Below, in pieces: positions 7,802 to 17,088 of a stretch of DNA of 64,000 bases; the stretch's first letter is position 1; the number at the start of each line of letters is the position of its first letter. The DNA lies in NCBI RefSeq assembly GCF_028649435.1, contig NZ_JAQSIN010000002.1. One strand, 5' to 3'. Below the pieces are notes generated by a model that worked only from the letters and a program-made list of their open reading frames with translations, made no database searches and was not told where the DNA came from. This stretch comes from Curvibacter microcysteis (lineage in GTDB: Bacteria > Pseudomonadota > Gammaproteobacteria > Burkholderiales > Burkholderiaceae_C). Both the position numbers and the translations under genes were made by a program.

Positions 7802-10800
7802 ATGCTCCGTTCCTTGATCTCTCGCCGGCTGTTGTTTTTAGCCCTGGCCTTGACACTGCTGATTGCGGGTTTGTCGGCCTACTTGGCACGCGCCGACTTC
7901 CAGGCGACCTGGGACCGGGCTGATGAACGCGATGCCCATTTGCTGACCCACGTTGGCCAACAACTCGACCGCCTGTTCTCGGCCGCTGACAGCACTTTGC
8001 AGGGGCTGCAAAGCGATCTGCACGACCCGCTGGTGCAGAGCGCCTCCCCTGTCTTGCGCCACCGCTTGTTGTTTGGGCGTCTGCAAGACCGGCCCGCCCT
8101 GGGCTCCCTGCAGGTGATGGACCGATTCGGCCTGGTGAAGGAAGAGGCGGCCAGTCTGAACTCTGCCCCTGGCGAGGTGGACGAGCGCGACTACTTCCGT
8201 GCCCAGCGTGACGCCAATGAAGATGCCCTGTTCGTGAGCGGGCCTTACCTGTCCAAAGTGACGGGGCAACGCGAGCTGGGTCTGAGTCGCCGCCTCAATG
8301 GGGGCCAAGGTCAGTTCCAGGGCGTGGTGCTGGGGACGCTCAACCAGGCTTATTTGCAGAACCTGATCGAAGGGCTGGAGTTGGAGCACGGGGCTGCGCT
8401 GTGGCTGGAGCGCCGGGATGGCACCTGGCTGGCGGGGGCACCTCGGCCTGCCGAGGCCACTGAGTGGCTCCCGCAGCTCTCCGAGCTGTCGGGCCCTGGG
8501 CACCTGCGTCTGCCGGCGGCGCGCGGCCTGCCGACGCGGGTGATCAGTTACCTCAATGTGCAGGATTGGCCGCTGCGGCTGGTGTTGGCCCGCAGCCGGG
8601 GGTCCATCGAGGCGGCCTGGTGGCAACGCACGGCCGGCATTGCCGGGGTGACCCTGATGCTGATGATCGGCTGCCTGGGCATGGCCGCTTTGTTTGAGCG
8701 CGAGCTGCGACGCCGCCAGCGGGTGTCCCTGCAACTGAGCCACGCTGAAGGCCATTTGCGCACCATCCTCAACCACCTGCCATCCTTGGTCAGCTACTGG
8801 GACCGGGACTGGCGCAACTTGTTTGCCAACCATTTGCATCGGGACTGGTTTGGCCTGCTGCCCGAGTTCATGCGTGGTGAGCGCTTGCCTGATCTGCTGG
8901 GCGCGACCATGACCCGCCGCTATGGCTACCACCTGGAACAGGCTTTGTTGGGCCGGGCCCAGACTTTTGAGTGGCCGGTCCAGGGGCCGGATCACGTGCC
9001 GCGCACCTTGCTGGTGTCACTGGCCCCCGACCTGCGCGCGGGCGAGGTGGCAGGGGTGTTTGCGCAAATTGTGGACATCAGCGAACGCAAGCAGGCCGAG
9101 GCCCAGGTGTTTGAGGAGAAGGAGCGCTTTCGCGTCACCCTCAGCTCCATTGGTGACGCCGTGATCACGGTGGATGTGCACGGTCGGGTCACCTACCTCA
9201 ACCCGGTGGCAGAACTGATGACCGGATGGCGCAATGACCTGGCCCAAGGTTTGGCGGTGGAGCGGGTGATGCCCATCGTGCACTCCCAGGACGGCAGCCC
9301 GGTGCGCAGCCCGGTCCGGGTGGCGCTGGAGCTCCAAAAGACCGTCGGTCTGGCCACCGAAAGCGCTCTCGTGCGCCTGGATGGCCAGCGCTTTGACATC
9401 GAGGACTCGGCCGCCCCCATCACGGACCGACATGGCGACATCATTGGCGCGGTGATGGTCTTCCACGACATCTCGGAGATGCGCTCCATGGCCATCCGCA
9501 TGGCCCACCTGGCACAGCACGATGCGCTCACAGGCCTGCCCAACCGCTTGCTCCTGCACGACCGGGCCCAGCACGCGATTGACATGGCGCAGCGTGATGG
9601 GCGTCAGGTGGCGGTGATGTACCTGGACCTGGACCGCTTCAAGACGGTCAACGATTCGCTGGGACACGAGGCCGGTGACCGCTTGCTGGTGGAGTTCTCG
9701 CGGCGCCTGTCCACCGCCATCCGCAACACCGACATCCTGAGTCGCCAGGGCGGGGACGAGTTTGTGGTGCTGCAAACCGGGCTCAGCGACCCAGCCCAGG
9801 CCGGGCAGTTGGCTCAGAAGTTGTTGCGCCTGTGCGCTGCGCCCTTCATGCTCCACGGCCACGAGCTCAATGTGTCGGCCTCGATCGGTATCAGCCTTTA
9901 CCCCGGCGATGGTGAGAGTTTTGACGAGTTGGCCAAGCATGCCGACGCCGCGCTGTATGCGGCCAAGAGCGCTGGGCGCAACCGCTTCCATTTCTTCACC
10001 CGGGCCTTGGGGGTGGCAGCGCAGGAGCGCTTGCAGCAAGAGCAGGCGCTGAAGTCGGCCCTGCAAAACCAAGAAATCTATGTGGAGTACCAGCCCAAGG
10101 TGGACTTCAGCAGCGATGAGCTGGTCGGGGTGGAAGCCCTGGTGCGCTGGCGCCGCAATGGGCAGGTGGTGTCGCCCGCCCAATTCATTCCCGTGGCTGA
10201 AGACAGCGGCCAGATTGTGGAGATCGGCCGCCATGTGCTGCGCACCGCTTGCCGTGATGCCTGTGAGGTGCTGGTTGGGCCTTTGTTCTCGGTGCCGGTG
10301 GCGGTGAATGTGTCGATTCGTCAACTGACGGATCCCGGCTTCATTGGGGACTTGAAGGCGGCCCTGGCCGAGAGCGGTCTGCCAGGTCACGCGTTGGAGA
10401 TCGAGGTCACCGAGAGCGTCCTGATGCAAAACATGGAGGCCGCCGCCGAGGTGCTGGGCAAGATCAAGGCGCTGGGCGTGCGCATTGCCATTGACGACTT
10501 CGGCACCGGCTATTCCAGCCTGGCCTACCTGGCCTCCTTGCCTGTGGATGTGCTGAAGATCGACAAGTTCTTTGTCGACGCCTACGCGACCCACCCCAAG
10601 AACATGGCGGTGATCACCGCCATCATCGACCTGGCCCAGCATTTGCGACTGGACGTCATCGCGGAAGGGGTGGAGACCCGCAGCCAGGCCGACTTTTTGC
10701 TGGCCCATGGCTGCCGTTGCATGCAGGGCTTTTACTTCAGTCGCCCCTTGTCCCTGGCGGCCTTGCAAGAGTACGCCAAGCGCATGCAAACCGAGTTGCT

Positions 10801-10810
10801 GCGCGCCTGA
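7802..10810 (+). CDS. dCache-PAS-GGDEF-EAL signalling protein
   Basis: This 1002-aa membrane protein has TM1 at about 9-28, a periplasmic dCache-type sensor (marked by DERDYFRAQRD and LFVSGPYLS), TM2 at about 277-298, two PAS regions (about 315-430 and 440-555), then GGDEF and EAL domains. GGDEF (650-654) is preceded by the I-site RNTD. The EAL motif at 778-780 is accompanied by the expected metal and catalytic residues (EVTES, DDFGTGYSS, KIDKFF, AEGVET). Both synthesis and hydrolysis of c-di-GMP look chemically possible; many such proteins act mainly as phosphodiesterases. The ATG at 7802 gives a sensible TM1. Which activity dominates cannot be read from sequence. Confidence 0.9.
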   Translation: MLRSLISRRLLFLALALTLLIAGLSAYLARADFQATWDRADERDAHLLTHVGQQLDRLFSAADSTLQGLQSDLHDPLVQSASPVLRHRLLFGRLQDRPALGSLQVMDRFGLVKEEAASLNSAPGEVDERDYFRAQRDANEDALFVSGPYLSKVTGQRELGLSRRLNGGQGQFQGVVLGTLNQAYLQNLIEGLELEHGAALWLERRDGTWLAGAPRPAEATEWLPQLSELSGPGHLRLPAARGLPTRVISYLNVQDWPLRLVLARSRGSIEAAWWQRTAGIAGVTLMLMIGCLGMAALFERELRRRQRVSLQLSHAEGHLRTILNHLPSLVSYWDRDWRNLFANHLHRDWFGLLPEFMRGERLPDLLGATMTRRYGYHLEQALLGRAQTFEWPVQGPDHVPRTLLVSLAPDLRAGEVAGVFAQIVDISERKQAEAQVFEEKERFRVTLSSIGDAVITVDVHGRVTYLNPVAELMTGWRNDLAQGLAVERVMPIVHSQDGSPVRSPVRVALELQKTVGLATESALVRLDGQRFDIEDSAAPITDRHGDIIGAVMVFHDISEMRSMAIRMAHLAQHDALTGLPNRLLLHDRAQHAIDMAQRDGRQVAVMYLDLDRFKTVNDSLGHEAGDRLLVEFSRRLSTAIRNTDILSRQGGDEFVVLQTGLSDPAQAGQLAQKLLRLCAAPFMLHGHELNVSASIGISLYPGDGESFDELAKHADAALYAAKSAGRNRFHFFTRALGVAAQERLQQEQALKSALQNQEIYVEYQPKVDFSSDELVGVEALVRWRRNGQVVSPAQFIPVAEDSGQIVEIGRHVLRTACRDACEVLVGPLFSVPVAVNVSIRQLTDPGFIGDLKAALAESGLPGHALEIEVTESVLMQNMEAAAEVLGKIKALGVRIAIDDFGTGYSSLAYLASLPVDVLKIDKFFVDAYATHPKNMAVITAIIDLAQHLRLDVIAEGVETRSQADFLLAHGCRCMQGFYFSRPLSLAALQEYAKRMQTELLRA

Positions 10811-10817
10811 GGGGGGC

Positions 10818-10840
10818 GCTGGCCGCGGGCACGGGCCAGC
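10818..10840. terminator. hairpin between convergent c-di-GMP genes
   Basis: A GCTGGCC-N9-GGCCAGC inverted repeat lies in the 48-bp gap between two convergent genes. No T-run follows on either side, so its role as a bidirectional transcription stop is only plausible. Confidence 0.35.
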
Positions 10841-10858
10841 CGCCCAGCTGCGCCAGAC

Positions 10859-11872
10859 TCAGAACAGTTCGACGTCCTCGGCCACCACCGTTTGGGTGGC
10901 CAATTCACCGCTGTTGACCAGCTCGTCGTAGTGGCAGACCTGGTTGCGACCATGCTCTTTGGCGTAATACAGCGCCTGGTCCGCGTGGCCCAGGATCTCC
11001 ACGGCCGTGCCGCGCTGGGTGCTGACAAAGCCAAGGCTCACGGTGACGCGTCCCACCTGCGGAAAGGCGTGTGACTCCACCGAGGCCCGGAAACGGTTGA
11101 AGATCTGGCGCGCGGTCTCCAGCGTGGCCGAGCGCAGCAAAATGACGAACTCCTCACCACCAAAGCGGAAGATGCGGTCTTGCGCGCGGAAGGACGAGCG
11201 CAGCAAATTGGCCATGAGGATCAGCACTTCGTCCCCGTAAAGGTGGCCAAAGCGGTCGTTGACTTGCTTGAAGTGGTCGATGTCCACGACCGCCAGCCAG
11301 TGCTGCGGCGCATCGGCCGGGGTGAGGGCCCCGGACGCGCCGGTGGCACCAGGCCGGGCAAACTCCGCATCAAAGGTCTTGCGGTTGAACAAGCCGGTCA
11401 GGGCGTCGCGCTCGCTGTAGTCGAGCAGGCTTTGGTAGTTGCGGTAGACATGGAAAATGCCGTGGATGACATTGAGCATGTCCTGGCTGAGCGGCTTGTC
11501 ATTGCGCAACTCCAGGCAGGCCACCACCTTTTCGTGCAACCACACGGGCAACCACAACTCGGTCTCTCCCGCCTCGCCTTGGGTCTCAAGGTTGCTCAGG
11601 TGCTTTTGAATGCACTCACCGAGCGCCGGGTAGGCGGCCAGCGGCAGCCGGGGCAGGTCGGCGTGTTCAGACTCTTCGATGGAGTGCAGCTTGCCATCCT
11701 GAATCCAGGCCTTGGGTCGGACGTGGGTTTCCTCGCCAATGCTGACCACCTCCAAGGCACGAATTTCCTTCACTTCGCCCAGCTGGTGCAGGGCTGAGAT
11801 GACCGAAATTTCCAAGCGTGCATGATCACGGTGACCCGTGATTTCAACCAGATGCTGCAGTAAAGGCTTCAT
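10859..11872 (-). CDS. soluble GAF-like GGDEF diguanylate cyclase
   Basis: This 337-aa protein has no membrane segment. Residues 1-150 resemble a GAF-type sensory domain, and a GGDEF domain follows with DALTGLFNRK at 156-165. GGEEF sits at 238-242 and is preceded by the I-site RAQD, so it should be a feedback-inhibited active diguanylate cyclase. Its start ATG at 11872 is followed by a plausible GAF N-terminus. The upstream region is long (285 bp), unusually A+T-rich for this window, and contains a hairpin; see 11963-11981 and 12055-12084. The input signal is unknown. Confidence 0.85.
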   Translation of the reverse strand: MKPLLQHLVEITGHRDHARLEISVISALHQLGEVKEIRALEVVSIGEETHVRPKAWIQDGKLHSIEESEHADLPRLPLAAYPALGECIQKHLSNLETQGEAGETELWLPVWLHEKVVACLELRNDKPLSQDMLNVIHGIFHVYRNYQSLLDYSERDALTGLFNRKTFDAEFARPGATGASGALTPADAPQHWLAVVDIDHFKQVNDRFGHLYGDEVLILMANLLRSSFRAQDRIFRFGGEEFVILLRSATLETARQIFNRFRASVESHAFPQVGRVTVSLGFVSTQRGTAVEILGHADQALYYAKEHGRNQVCHYDELVNSGELATQTVVAEDVELF

Positions 11873-11962
11873 TGTCAGAACCGCTTTGCGCTGTGATCTA
11901 CCGAGCTCTCATCCATCCGTGCAGGCAATGACCACGGCGGCCCGTCGACCCCTCAGTGGGCT

Positions 11963-11981
11963 GGCTGCACGGGGTGCAGCC
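11963..11981 (-). promoter_or_regulatory. perfect hairpin in the leader of the GAF-GGDEF gene
   Basis: GGCTGCAC-GGG-GTGCAGCC forms an 8-bp perfect stem with a 3-nt loop, about 90 nt upstream of the start codon at 11872. There is no T-run, so an mRNA leader structure or a protein-binding dyad is more likely than a terminator. Confidence 0.35.
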
Positions 11982-12054
11982 GCCAAAGGCATCAGCCAGG
12001 CTGAGGCTTGTTTGGCCCATTGCAGGGTCGGAAACGCGCGATGTTAGCCAAAAA

Positions 12055-12084
12055 ATATGACGAACGAGGGTATTTGATGGTCAA
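12055..12084 (-). promoter_or_regulatory. weak promoter candidate for the GAF-GGDEF gene
   Basis: On the minus strand TTGACC (12084-12079) is followed after 18 bp by TCATAT (12060-12055), inside an A+T-rich patch at about 12036-12120. The -35 is good and the -10 poor. If real, the gene has a leader of roughly 175 nt. The rest of 11873-12156 shows no gene. Confidence 0.3.
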
Positions 12085-12156
12085 GTGCGTACAAATAAAA
12101 AATATGTCACTCATTTGTCGCGTGGGCGCCGCAGGTTGGGGCGACGCCTCAGGGCC

Positions 12157-12939
12157 TCAGCGCTTTTCGAACACCACGTCCCAGACGCCGTGGCCCAGTT
12201 TGAGGCCGCGTTTTTCAAACTTGGTCAGGGGCCGGTAAGCAGGTTTTTCGGCATACCCGCCATCGGCTTGGCGGTTGCGCAGGCTGGGCTCTGCGCCCAG
12301 CACTTCCAGGATCTGCTCGGCATAGGGCTGCCAGTCGGTGGCGCAGTGCAGGTAGCCGCCCGGGCGCAGGCGAGCCGCCAACTTGGCCACCAGCGGGCTT
12401 TGAATCAGGCGGCGCTTGTTGTGCTTGGTCTTGTGCCAGGGGTCGGGAAAGAAGATGTGGACGCCGTCCAGCACTTGCTCGGGCAGCATGTGGTCAATCA
12501 CCTCGACCGCGTCGTGCTGCAGGATGCGGATGTTGGTCAGGTTGCGCTCGCCAATGTGCTTGAGCAGGGCGCCGACGCCGGGCTCGTGCACCTCGCAGCA
12601 CAAGAAGTGGGTCTCGGGCATCAGGCCGGCAATGTGGGCGGTGGCGTCGCCCATGCCAAAGCCAATTTCCATCACCACCGGGCCGGGGCCGCCAAAGGCT
12701 TTTTCAAGGTCCAGGGTCTGGGCCTGGTAGGGCAGCACATAGGCGGGGCCCCAGGCTTCAAAAGCCTTGGCCTGGCCCGTCGTGGTGCGGCCTGCACGGC
12801 GCACAAAGCTCTTGATGGTCTTGGGGAAGGCCACGCCGGCGGGAGCCCCGCCCACCGTGGTGCCGGGAGCGGCATCGGTGTCAGGGGACGAGGGCGGGGT
12901 GGTGGCTTGGGGTTCTTGCATGGGGGCCTTGGGGGTCAA
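12157..12939 (-). CDS. trmB: tRNA (guanine-N7-)-methyltransferase
   Basis: TrmB methylates G46 of tRNAs with S-adenosylmethionine. The 260-aa protein has the SAM-binding segment VVMEIGFGMGDATAH at about 88-102 and the family signature FFPDPWHKTKHNKRR. The first 38 or so residues are a low-complexity Pro/Ala/Thr extension not needed for the fold, so the true start may be a little later (the ATG of MQEP, 18 nt inside, is an alternative). It lies on the minus strand downstream of gluQ with an 81-nt gap, and both are tRNA-modification genes. Confidence 0.95.
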   Translation of the reverse strand: MTPKAPMQEPQATTPPSSPDTDAAPGTTVGGAPAGVAFPKTIKSFVRRAGRTTTGQAKAFEAWGPAYVLPYQAQTLDLEKAFGGPGPVVMEIGFGMGDATAHIAGLMPETHFLCCEVHEPGVGALLKHIGERNLTNIRILQHDAVEVIDHMLPEQVLDGVHIFFPDPWHKTKHNKRRLIQSPLVAKLAARLRPGGYLHCATDWQPYAEQILEVLGAEPSLRNRQADGGYAEKPAYRPLTKFEKRGLKLGHGVWDVVFEKR

Positions 12940-13020
12940 TCGTGCCGGCCGGGTCAGCGCTGGGCTGTCCGGTCGGGCGTGAGGGCTGAATTGTAGGCAA
13001 GCTGGAGGCGCGCTGGGCGC

Positions 13021-13983
13021 TCACCCGTGGCGCGGGCTGTACAACGCTTGCCAGGCAGGCACCCAGCGTTGCAGCCATTCAGCGGGTGTTCGGGCGCTGC
13101 CCTCCACAGGCAGCCCCAGTGCGCTGGCGGCTGCGCACAGGGCGGCACTGGCCGCGGGCGTCCCTTCGGTGGGCACGGCCGGCGCACCGTGTTGTTTGGA
13201 GAGCTTGTCGCCGCGCGCGTCCAACACCAAGGGGGTGTGCAGGTAGCGCGGGGTGGGCAGGCCCAGGGCCCGCTGCAGCAGGATCTGGCGTGCGGTGTTG
13301 TCGCACAGGTCAGCGCCACGCACGATGTGGCTCACGCCTTGGGCGGCGTCGTCCACCACCACGGCCAACTGGTAGGCCCACAGGCCGTCAGCGCGGCGCA
13401 GCACAAAGTCACCCACCTCAGCCGCCACATCCTGCTGTTGCGCGCCCAAACGGCGGTCTTGCCAGGCGATCTGTGACGTGTGGGGGTCGGTGCGCAAACG
13501 CCAGGCGCGGGCGGCGCGACCCTTCAGCCCCTGGCGGCAAGTGCCTGGGTAGACCGCCGCCTGGTGGCGGGCCCGGGTCTGTCCGCTGGCCGCCAGTGCG
13601 TCTTCAATGTCCTTGCGCGTGCAGGCGCAGCCATAGGCCAAGCCGCCCTTGAGCAGTTGCTGCAGGGCTTGGTCGTAGTGTGCATGGCGCTGGGACTGCC
13701 ACACGGGCGGCGCATCGGGCAGCAAGGCGCAGTCCTGCAACTGCTTGAACAGCACCCGGTCTGCGCCCACCTGGCAACGGGGCGGGTCGATGTCTTCGAT
13801 GCGCAGCAGCCATTGCCCCTGGTGGGCCCGGGCATCGAGCCAACTGGCCAGGGCCGCCACCAGCGAGCCCGCGTGCAGCGGGCCGGTGGGCGAAGGGGCG
13901 AAGCGGCCGATGTAAGGCCGCGCGAGGGCTGGAGCCTTCGCAGCGATGGGTTGCGGCGGGCGAGAACTCAATTCGTCGGGCAT
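13021..13983 (-). CDS. gluQ: glutamyl-Q tRNA(Asp) synthetase
   Basis: GluQRS attaches glutamate to the queuosine base of tRNA-Asp. The 320-aa protein is a truncated glutamyl-tRNA synthetase: it has the class I core RFAPSPTGPLHAGS (HIGH-like element at 35-40), LLRIEDIDPPR, a zinc-binding CACTRKD...YPGTC segment, and the KMSKS-like element DKLSKQH. It lacks the anticodon-binding domain, as the family does. A short Pro/Ala-rich stretch (residues 1-24) precedes the core, so the start is approximate. Confidence 0.95.
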   Translation of the reverse strand: MPDELSSRPPQPIAAKAPALARPYIGRFAPSPTGPLHAGSLVAALASWLDARAHQGQWLLRIEDIDPPRCQVGADRVLFKQLQDCALLPDAPPVWQSQRHAHYDQALQQLLKGGLAYGCACTRKDIEDALAASGQTRARHQAAVYPGTCRQGLKGRAARAWRLRTDPHTSQIAWQDRRLGAQQQDVAAEVGDFVLRRADGLWAYQLAVVVDDAAQGVSHIVRGADLCDNTARQILLQRALGLPTPRYLHTPLVLDARGDKLSKQHGAPAVPTEGTPAASAALCAAASALGLPVEGSARTPAEWLQRWVPAWQALYSPRHG

Positions 13984-14051
13984 GGGGCAAAGGCAGGGGC
14001 CGCGCCACGCTCCCGGTGTGGGGCGTGGCGCATCACATCACGGGGAACCGC

Positions 14052-15149
14052 TCAGGCCAGGGTCAGGGCCAGGCTCAGACCGGAGACAAAAGCGTCTTCC
14101 ACACGGTGGCCCAGGCACCAGTCACCGCACAGGCCCAGGCCATTGGCCGGGTCCCAGACATGGGTCTGGCCCAAGGGCTGCAAGGTCTTGGCGTAGCGCC
14201 ACAGCTTGACCTCCTGGTGCGCAGGCTCCGCGCGGATGCCGGTCACGTCGACAAAGGCGCGCAGCAGTTTGGCCTGCACGCGGGCCGGGTCGTCGTTCAA
14301 GTGTTCGGTGGACCACACGTCGCTGGCTTGCACGGTCCAGCGTTCGACCTGGCTGCGGCCAGGCTTGGACGACTCGCGTGCCAGCCAGGCGATGCGGTGG
14401 TGGGTGCTGCGCGCCACGTTCCACTGCGGGCCCAGGGTGATCAGGCCTGGTTGCTCGGCTTGCGGGAAGGCCAGCATCAGCGTCCAGCACGGGGCGGTGC
14501 GGGTTTGTTGGGCGGCGGCGGCCAGTTCGGCGGCCACGCTCAGCGGGGCCAGCAGGGCGGCGGCTTGCGGCGCGGGCAGGGCCAGCAGGACGGTGTCAAA
14601 GCCGGCGTGCACGCCTTGGCTGGGGCCGCTGCCTTCGCAGCGCAGTTGCCAGCGTTCAGGGTTCAGGCTGTCGCGCTCAATGGCGCTGACGAGGGTGTTC
14701 AGGTGCAAGCGGCCAGCGGCTTGCAAGGGGGCGGCCCAGCCGCGCACCAGGCGGTTCATGGCCGGTGCGCCGACCCAGTGGGCCTCGGGGTGGGCCAGGC
14801 TGGGCGAGGACAGCTGGCCGTGCTCGTCGAGCACGCGCACGGCATTGGCGCTCCAGGGGCGGGCGGCTTGCGGTGTGGTGGCCAGGGCTTGCTGAAAGCG
14901 CGGGTCGCGCACGGTGAAGTACTGGGCCCCGCTGTCAAAACTGCCAAACGGGGATTCGGTGCTGGCCATGCGCCCGCTGGCGCCCTGGCTCTTTTCAAAC
15001 ACGGTCACATCGTGGCCGGCCTGGACCAGGGTGCGGGCACAACTGATGCCGGCCATGCCGGCGCCAATGACGGCGATGCGCTGGCGCGGCAGGGGGGCGG
15101 AGGCTGCCTTCTTGCGGGGGCCGGGGGTGTTGCGTGAGCGGGTTGCCAT
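14052..15149 (-). CDS. FAD/NAD(P)-dependent amine-oxidase-like oxidoreductase
   Basis: This 365-aa flavoprotein has an N-terminal Rossmann motif IGAGMAG (about residues 28-34) followed by the FAD ribose-binding FEKSQGASGRMAS, and ends with the C-terminal FAD contact GLCGDWCLGHRVEDAF. This arrangement is that of the renalase-like/amine-oxidase family common in proteobacteria; the natural substrate is not known. ATG 15149 has a GGAGAC ribosome site just upstream. It is on the same strand as gluQ (68-nt gap) and the LysR gene (131-nt gap), but no functional link is evident. Confidence 0.85.
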   Translation of the reverse strand: MATRSRNTPGPRKKAASAPLPRQRIAVIGAGMAGISCARTLVQAGHDVTVFEKSQGASGRMASTESPFGSFDSGAQYFTVRDPRFQQALATTPQAARPWSANAVRVLDEHGQLSSPSLAHPEAHWVGAPAMNRLVRGWAAPLQAAGRLHLNTLVSAIERDSLNPERWQLRCEGSGPSQGVHAGFDTVLLALPAPQAAALLAPLSVAAELAAAAQQTRTAPCWTLMLAFPQAEQPGLITLGPQWNVARSTHHRIAWLARESSKPGRSQVERWTVQASDVWSTEHLNDDPARVQAKLLRAFVDVTGIRAEPAHQEVKLWRYAKTLQPLGQTHVWDPANGLGLCGDWCLGHRVEDAFVSGLSLALTLA

Positions 15150-15280
15150 GGCGTGTCTCCGTTGGGGATGTGGACAAGCAAAGACTAACGCAATTCAGAG
15201 CACCGCCTCTTGAGTTGGGTCGCGCCGCAGCCGCTTTGCGCTGGGGGATTTCCCTTGGGTGTGTGGGCCTGCGTCGCGCT

Positions 15281-16249
15281 TCACTGGGCAGAGATGTAGG
15301 CCTGTTGCAGCAGGGCCTGGCGCGTGGCGGGCGACTCCAGACGGTCCAGCCACCACTGCAAGGCCCGGCCGGGCCGGGTGCCTGGGGCGGCACGCCAGGC
15401 GTAGCCGCTGCGGATGACCCGCGGGGGGCGCTCCAAGGTCTTTTGGACCAACATGCCGGTGTCCAGGTAGGCCTTGACCATGGACTCGGGCAGGTAGCCT
15501 GCGCCCAGGCCGCGCAGCTGGGCGTCGACCTTGGCCTGCATGGTGGGCACGGTGAAGACGTCCTGGCCGGGCAGCAGGTTGACGGTCATGCCGCGCCCGC
15601 GCTGGCTGGTGTCGGCCACGGCCACAGCGCGGTGCTGGCGGACCTGCTCGTCGCGCAGCGGGCCCTCGATGGCGGCCAGGGGGTGGTGGGGGGCCACCAC
15701 ATAGACAAAGTTCATCACGCCCAATTCGCGCTGCTGGATGTCGGTTTGCGTGGAGGTGTCCATCACCACCCCCAGGGCCAGATCGGCCTGGCCCAGCACC
15801 AGGGCTTGCAAGGTGCCTGTCATGATCTCGTCGCGGATGCGCAAGCGCGTGGGCGGTTGCAGGGCGAAGAAGTCACCACATATTTCCAGGGTGGTGGTGC
15901 GGTTGATGATGCCGTCGCAGGCCAGGGTGAACTGGGGTTCCCAGCCGGTGGCCACGCGTTTGACCCGGTTGGCCACGGCGTCGATCTCATTGAGCAGGCG
16001 TTCGCCCTCGCGCAGCAGCTCCTGGCCAGCCTCGGTCAGCTTGGCCTGGCGGCTGCTGCGGTCGAACAGCAGCACGTCCAGTGCTTCTTCGATCGCGCGC
16101 ACCCGGTAGGTCAGTGCGCTGGGCACCAGGTCCAGCTGGCGCGCTGCCGCCGCAAAACTGCCGCTTTGGGCGATCTCTTGCAGCATGCCCAGGGCGTCGG
16201 GCGTGAGCACATCGCGGGGGGTGGGAGGGTGGCCGGCCATGAGCTTCAA
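15281..16249 (-). CDS. LysR-family transcriptional regulator
   Basis: This 322-aa protein has an N-terminal LysR helix-turn-helix (about 16-75, with SGSFAAAARQLDLVPSALT) and a C-terminal periplasmic-binding-like effector domain. Its start is 81 bp from that of the divergent pirin gene at 16331. This is the classical arrangement in which the LysR protein controls the divergent operon, here pirin-flavodoxin-OsmC-pirin. The effector is unknown; an oxidative or electrophile signal would suit the target genes. Confidence 0.9.
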   Translation of the reverse strand: MKLMAGHPPTPRDVLTPDALGMLQEIAQSGSFAAAARQLDLVPSALTYRVRAIEEALDVLLFDRSSRQAKLTEAGQELLREGERLLNEIDAVANRVKRVATGWEPQFTLACDGIINRTTTLEICGDFFALQPPTRLRIRDEIMTGTLQALVLGQADLALGVVMDTSTQTDIQQRELGVMNFVYVVAPHHPLAAIEGPLRDEQVRQHRAVAVADTSQRGRGMTVNLLPGQDVFTVPTMQAKVDAQLRGLGAGYLPESMVKAYLDTGMLVQKTLERPPRVIRSGYAWRAAPGTRPGRALQWWLDRLESPATRQALLQQAYISAQ

Positions 16250-16284
16250 AAAAAGTGAATGATGCCATCAAAGCCCGCGCAACG

Positions 16285-16308
16285 CGCCGCCGGTGCTGCG
16301 GCCTACAG
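16285..16308 (+). promoter_or_regulatory. intergenic dyad and -10-like hexamer before the pirin operon
   Basis: The 81-bp gap between the LysR gene and pirin holds GCCGC-N7-GCGGC (16285-16301) followed by TACAGT (16303-16308). A LysR-type binding site and pirin -10 element would be expected here, but both matches are short. Confidence 0.25.
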
Positions 16309-16330
16309 TACGAACTCACAGGAGCACACC

Positions 16331-17032
16331 ATGTTGACCGTTCGCAAATCACGAGACCGCGGCTGGGCCGATCACGGCTGGTTGAAGTCGCACCACAGTT
16401 TTTCTTTCGCGGGTTATTACGACCCCCGCCACATGGGCTGGGGCAATCTGCGCGTCATCAACGAAGACCGCATCGCCCCCGGCGCTGGCTTTGGCACCCA
16501 TGGCCACCGTGACATGGAAATCATCAGCTATGTGCTCAGCGGTGAGCTGGCGCACAAGGACAGCCTGGGCAACGTGGTCGGCATCCCGCCGGGCGAAGTC
16601 CAGCGCATGAGCGCGGGCCGCGGCGTACAGCACAGCGAGTTCAACCATGCGCCAGAGCAGACCACGCATTTTCTGCAAATCTGGATCGAGCCGAACGTGA
16701 CGGGCATCCCGCCCAGCTATGAGCAAAAAGCTTTTCCCGAGAGCGACAAGCGTGGCCAACTGCGCCTGGTGGCCTCGCCTGATGCTGCGCAGGGCTCGGT
16801 GCTGATCCATGCCGACGCCCGGCTTTACGCTGGTTTGTTTGACGCTGGGGAGCAGGCGGAGCTGGCGCTGGCACCCGGGCGCAAGGCCTATGTGCAGGTG
16901 CTGCAAGGCCAGATCAGCGTGAACGGCCAGGCCCTGGAGGCAGGCGACGCCGTGCAGGCCGAAGGCGTGGCGCTGCTGCAACTGAACCAAGGCCTTGGGG
17001 CCGAGGTGCTGGTGTTCGATTTGGCGCCCTGA
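16331..17032 (+). CDS. pirin-family protein (YhaK type)
   Basis: This 233-aa bicupin protein carries the pirin metal-site residues: histidines in THGHRDME and the His/Glu pair in GVQHSEFNH. Bacterial pirins of this group can show quercetin 2,3-dioxygenase activity and are linked to redox stress; the in vivo substrate is unknown. The start at 16331 is fixed by an AGGAGC ribosome site 5-10 nt upstream, in preference to an in-frame ATG at 16259. It is the first gene of a four-gene operon and is divergent from a LysR regulator. Confidence 0.9.
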   Translation: MLTVRKSRDRGWADHGWLKSHHSFSFAGYYDPRHMGWGNLRVINEDRIAPGAGFGTHGHRDMEIISYVLSGELAHKDSLGNVVGIPPGEVQRMSAGRGVQHSEFNHAPEQTTHFLQIWIEPNVTGIPPSYEQKAFPESDKRGQLRLVASPDAAQGSVLIHADARLYAGLFDAGEQAELALAPGRKAYVQVLQGQISVNGQALEAGDAVQAEGVALLQLNQGLGAEVLVFDLAP

Positions 17033-17088
17033 GCGCTCGAATTGACCGCAAAATAGACTGAATTCCCCCCCCCTGAATGGAGTTTTTC

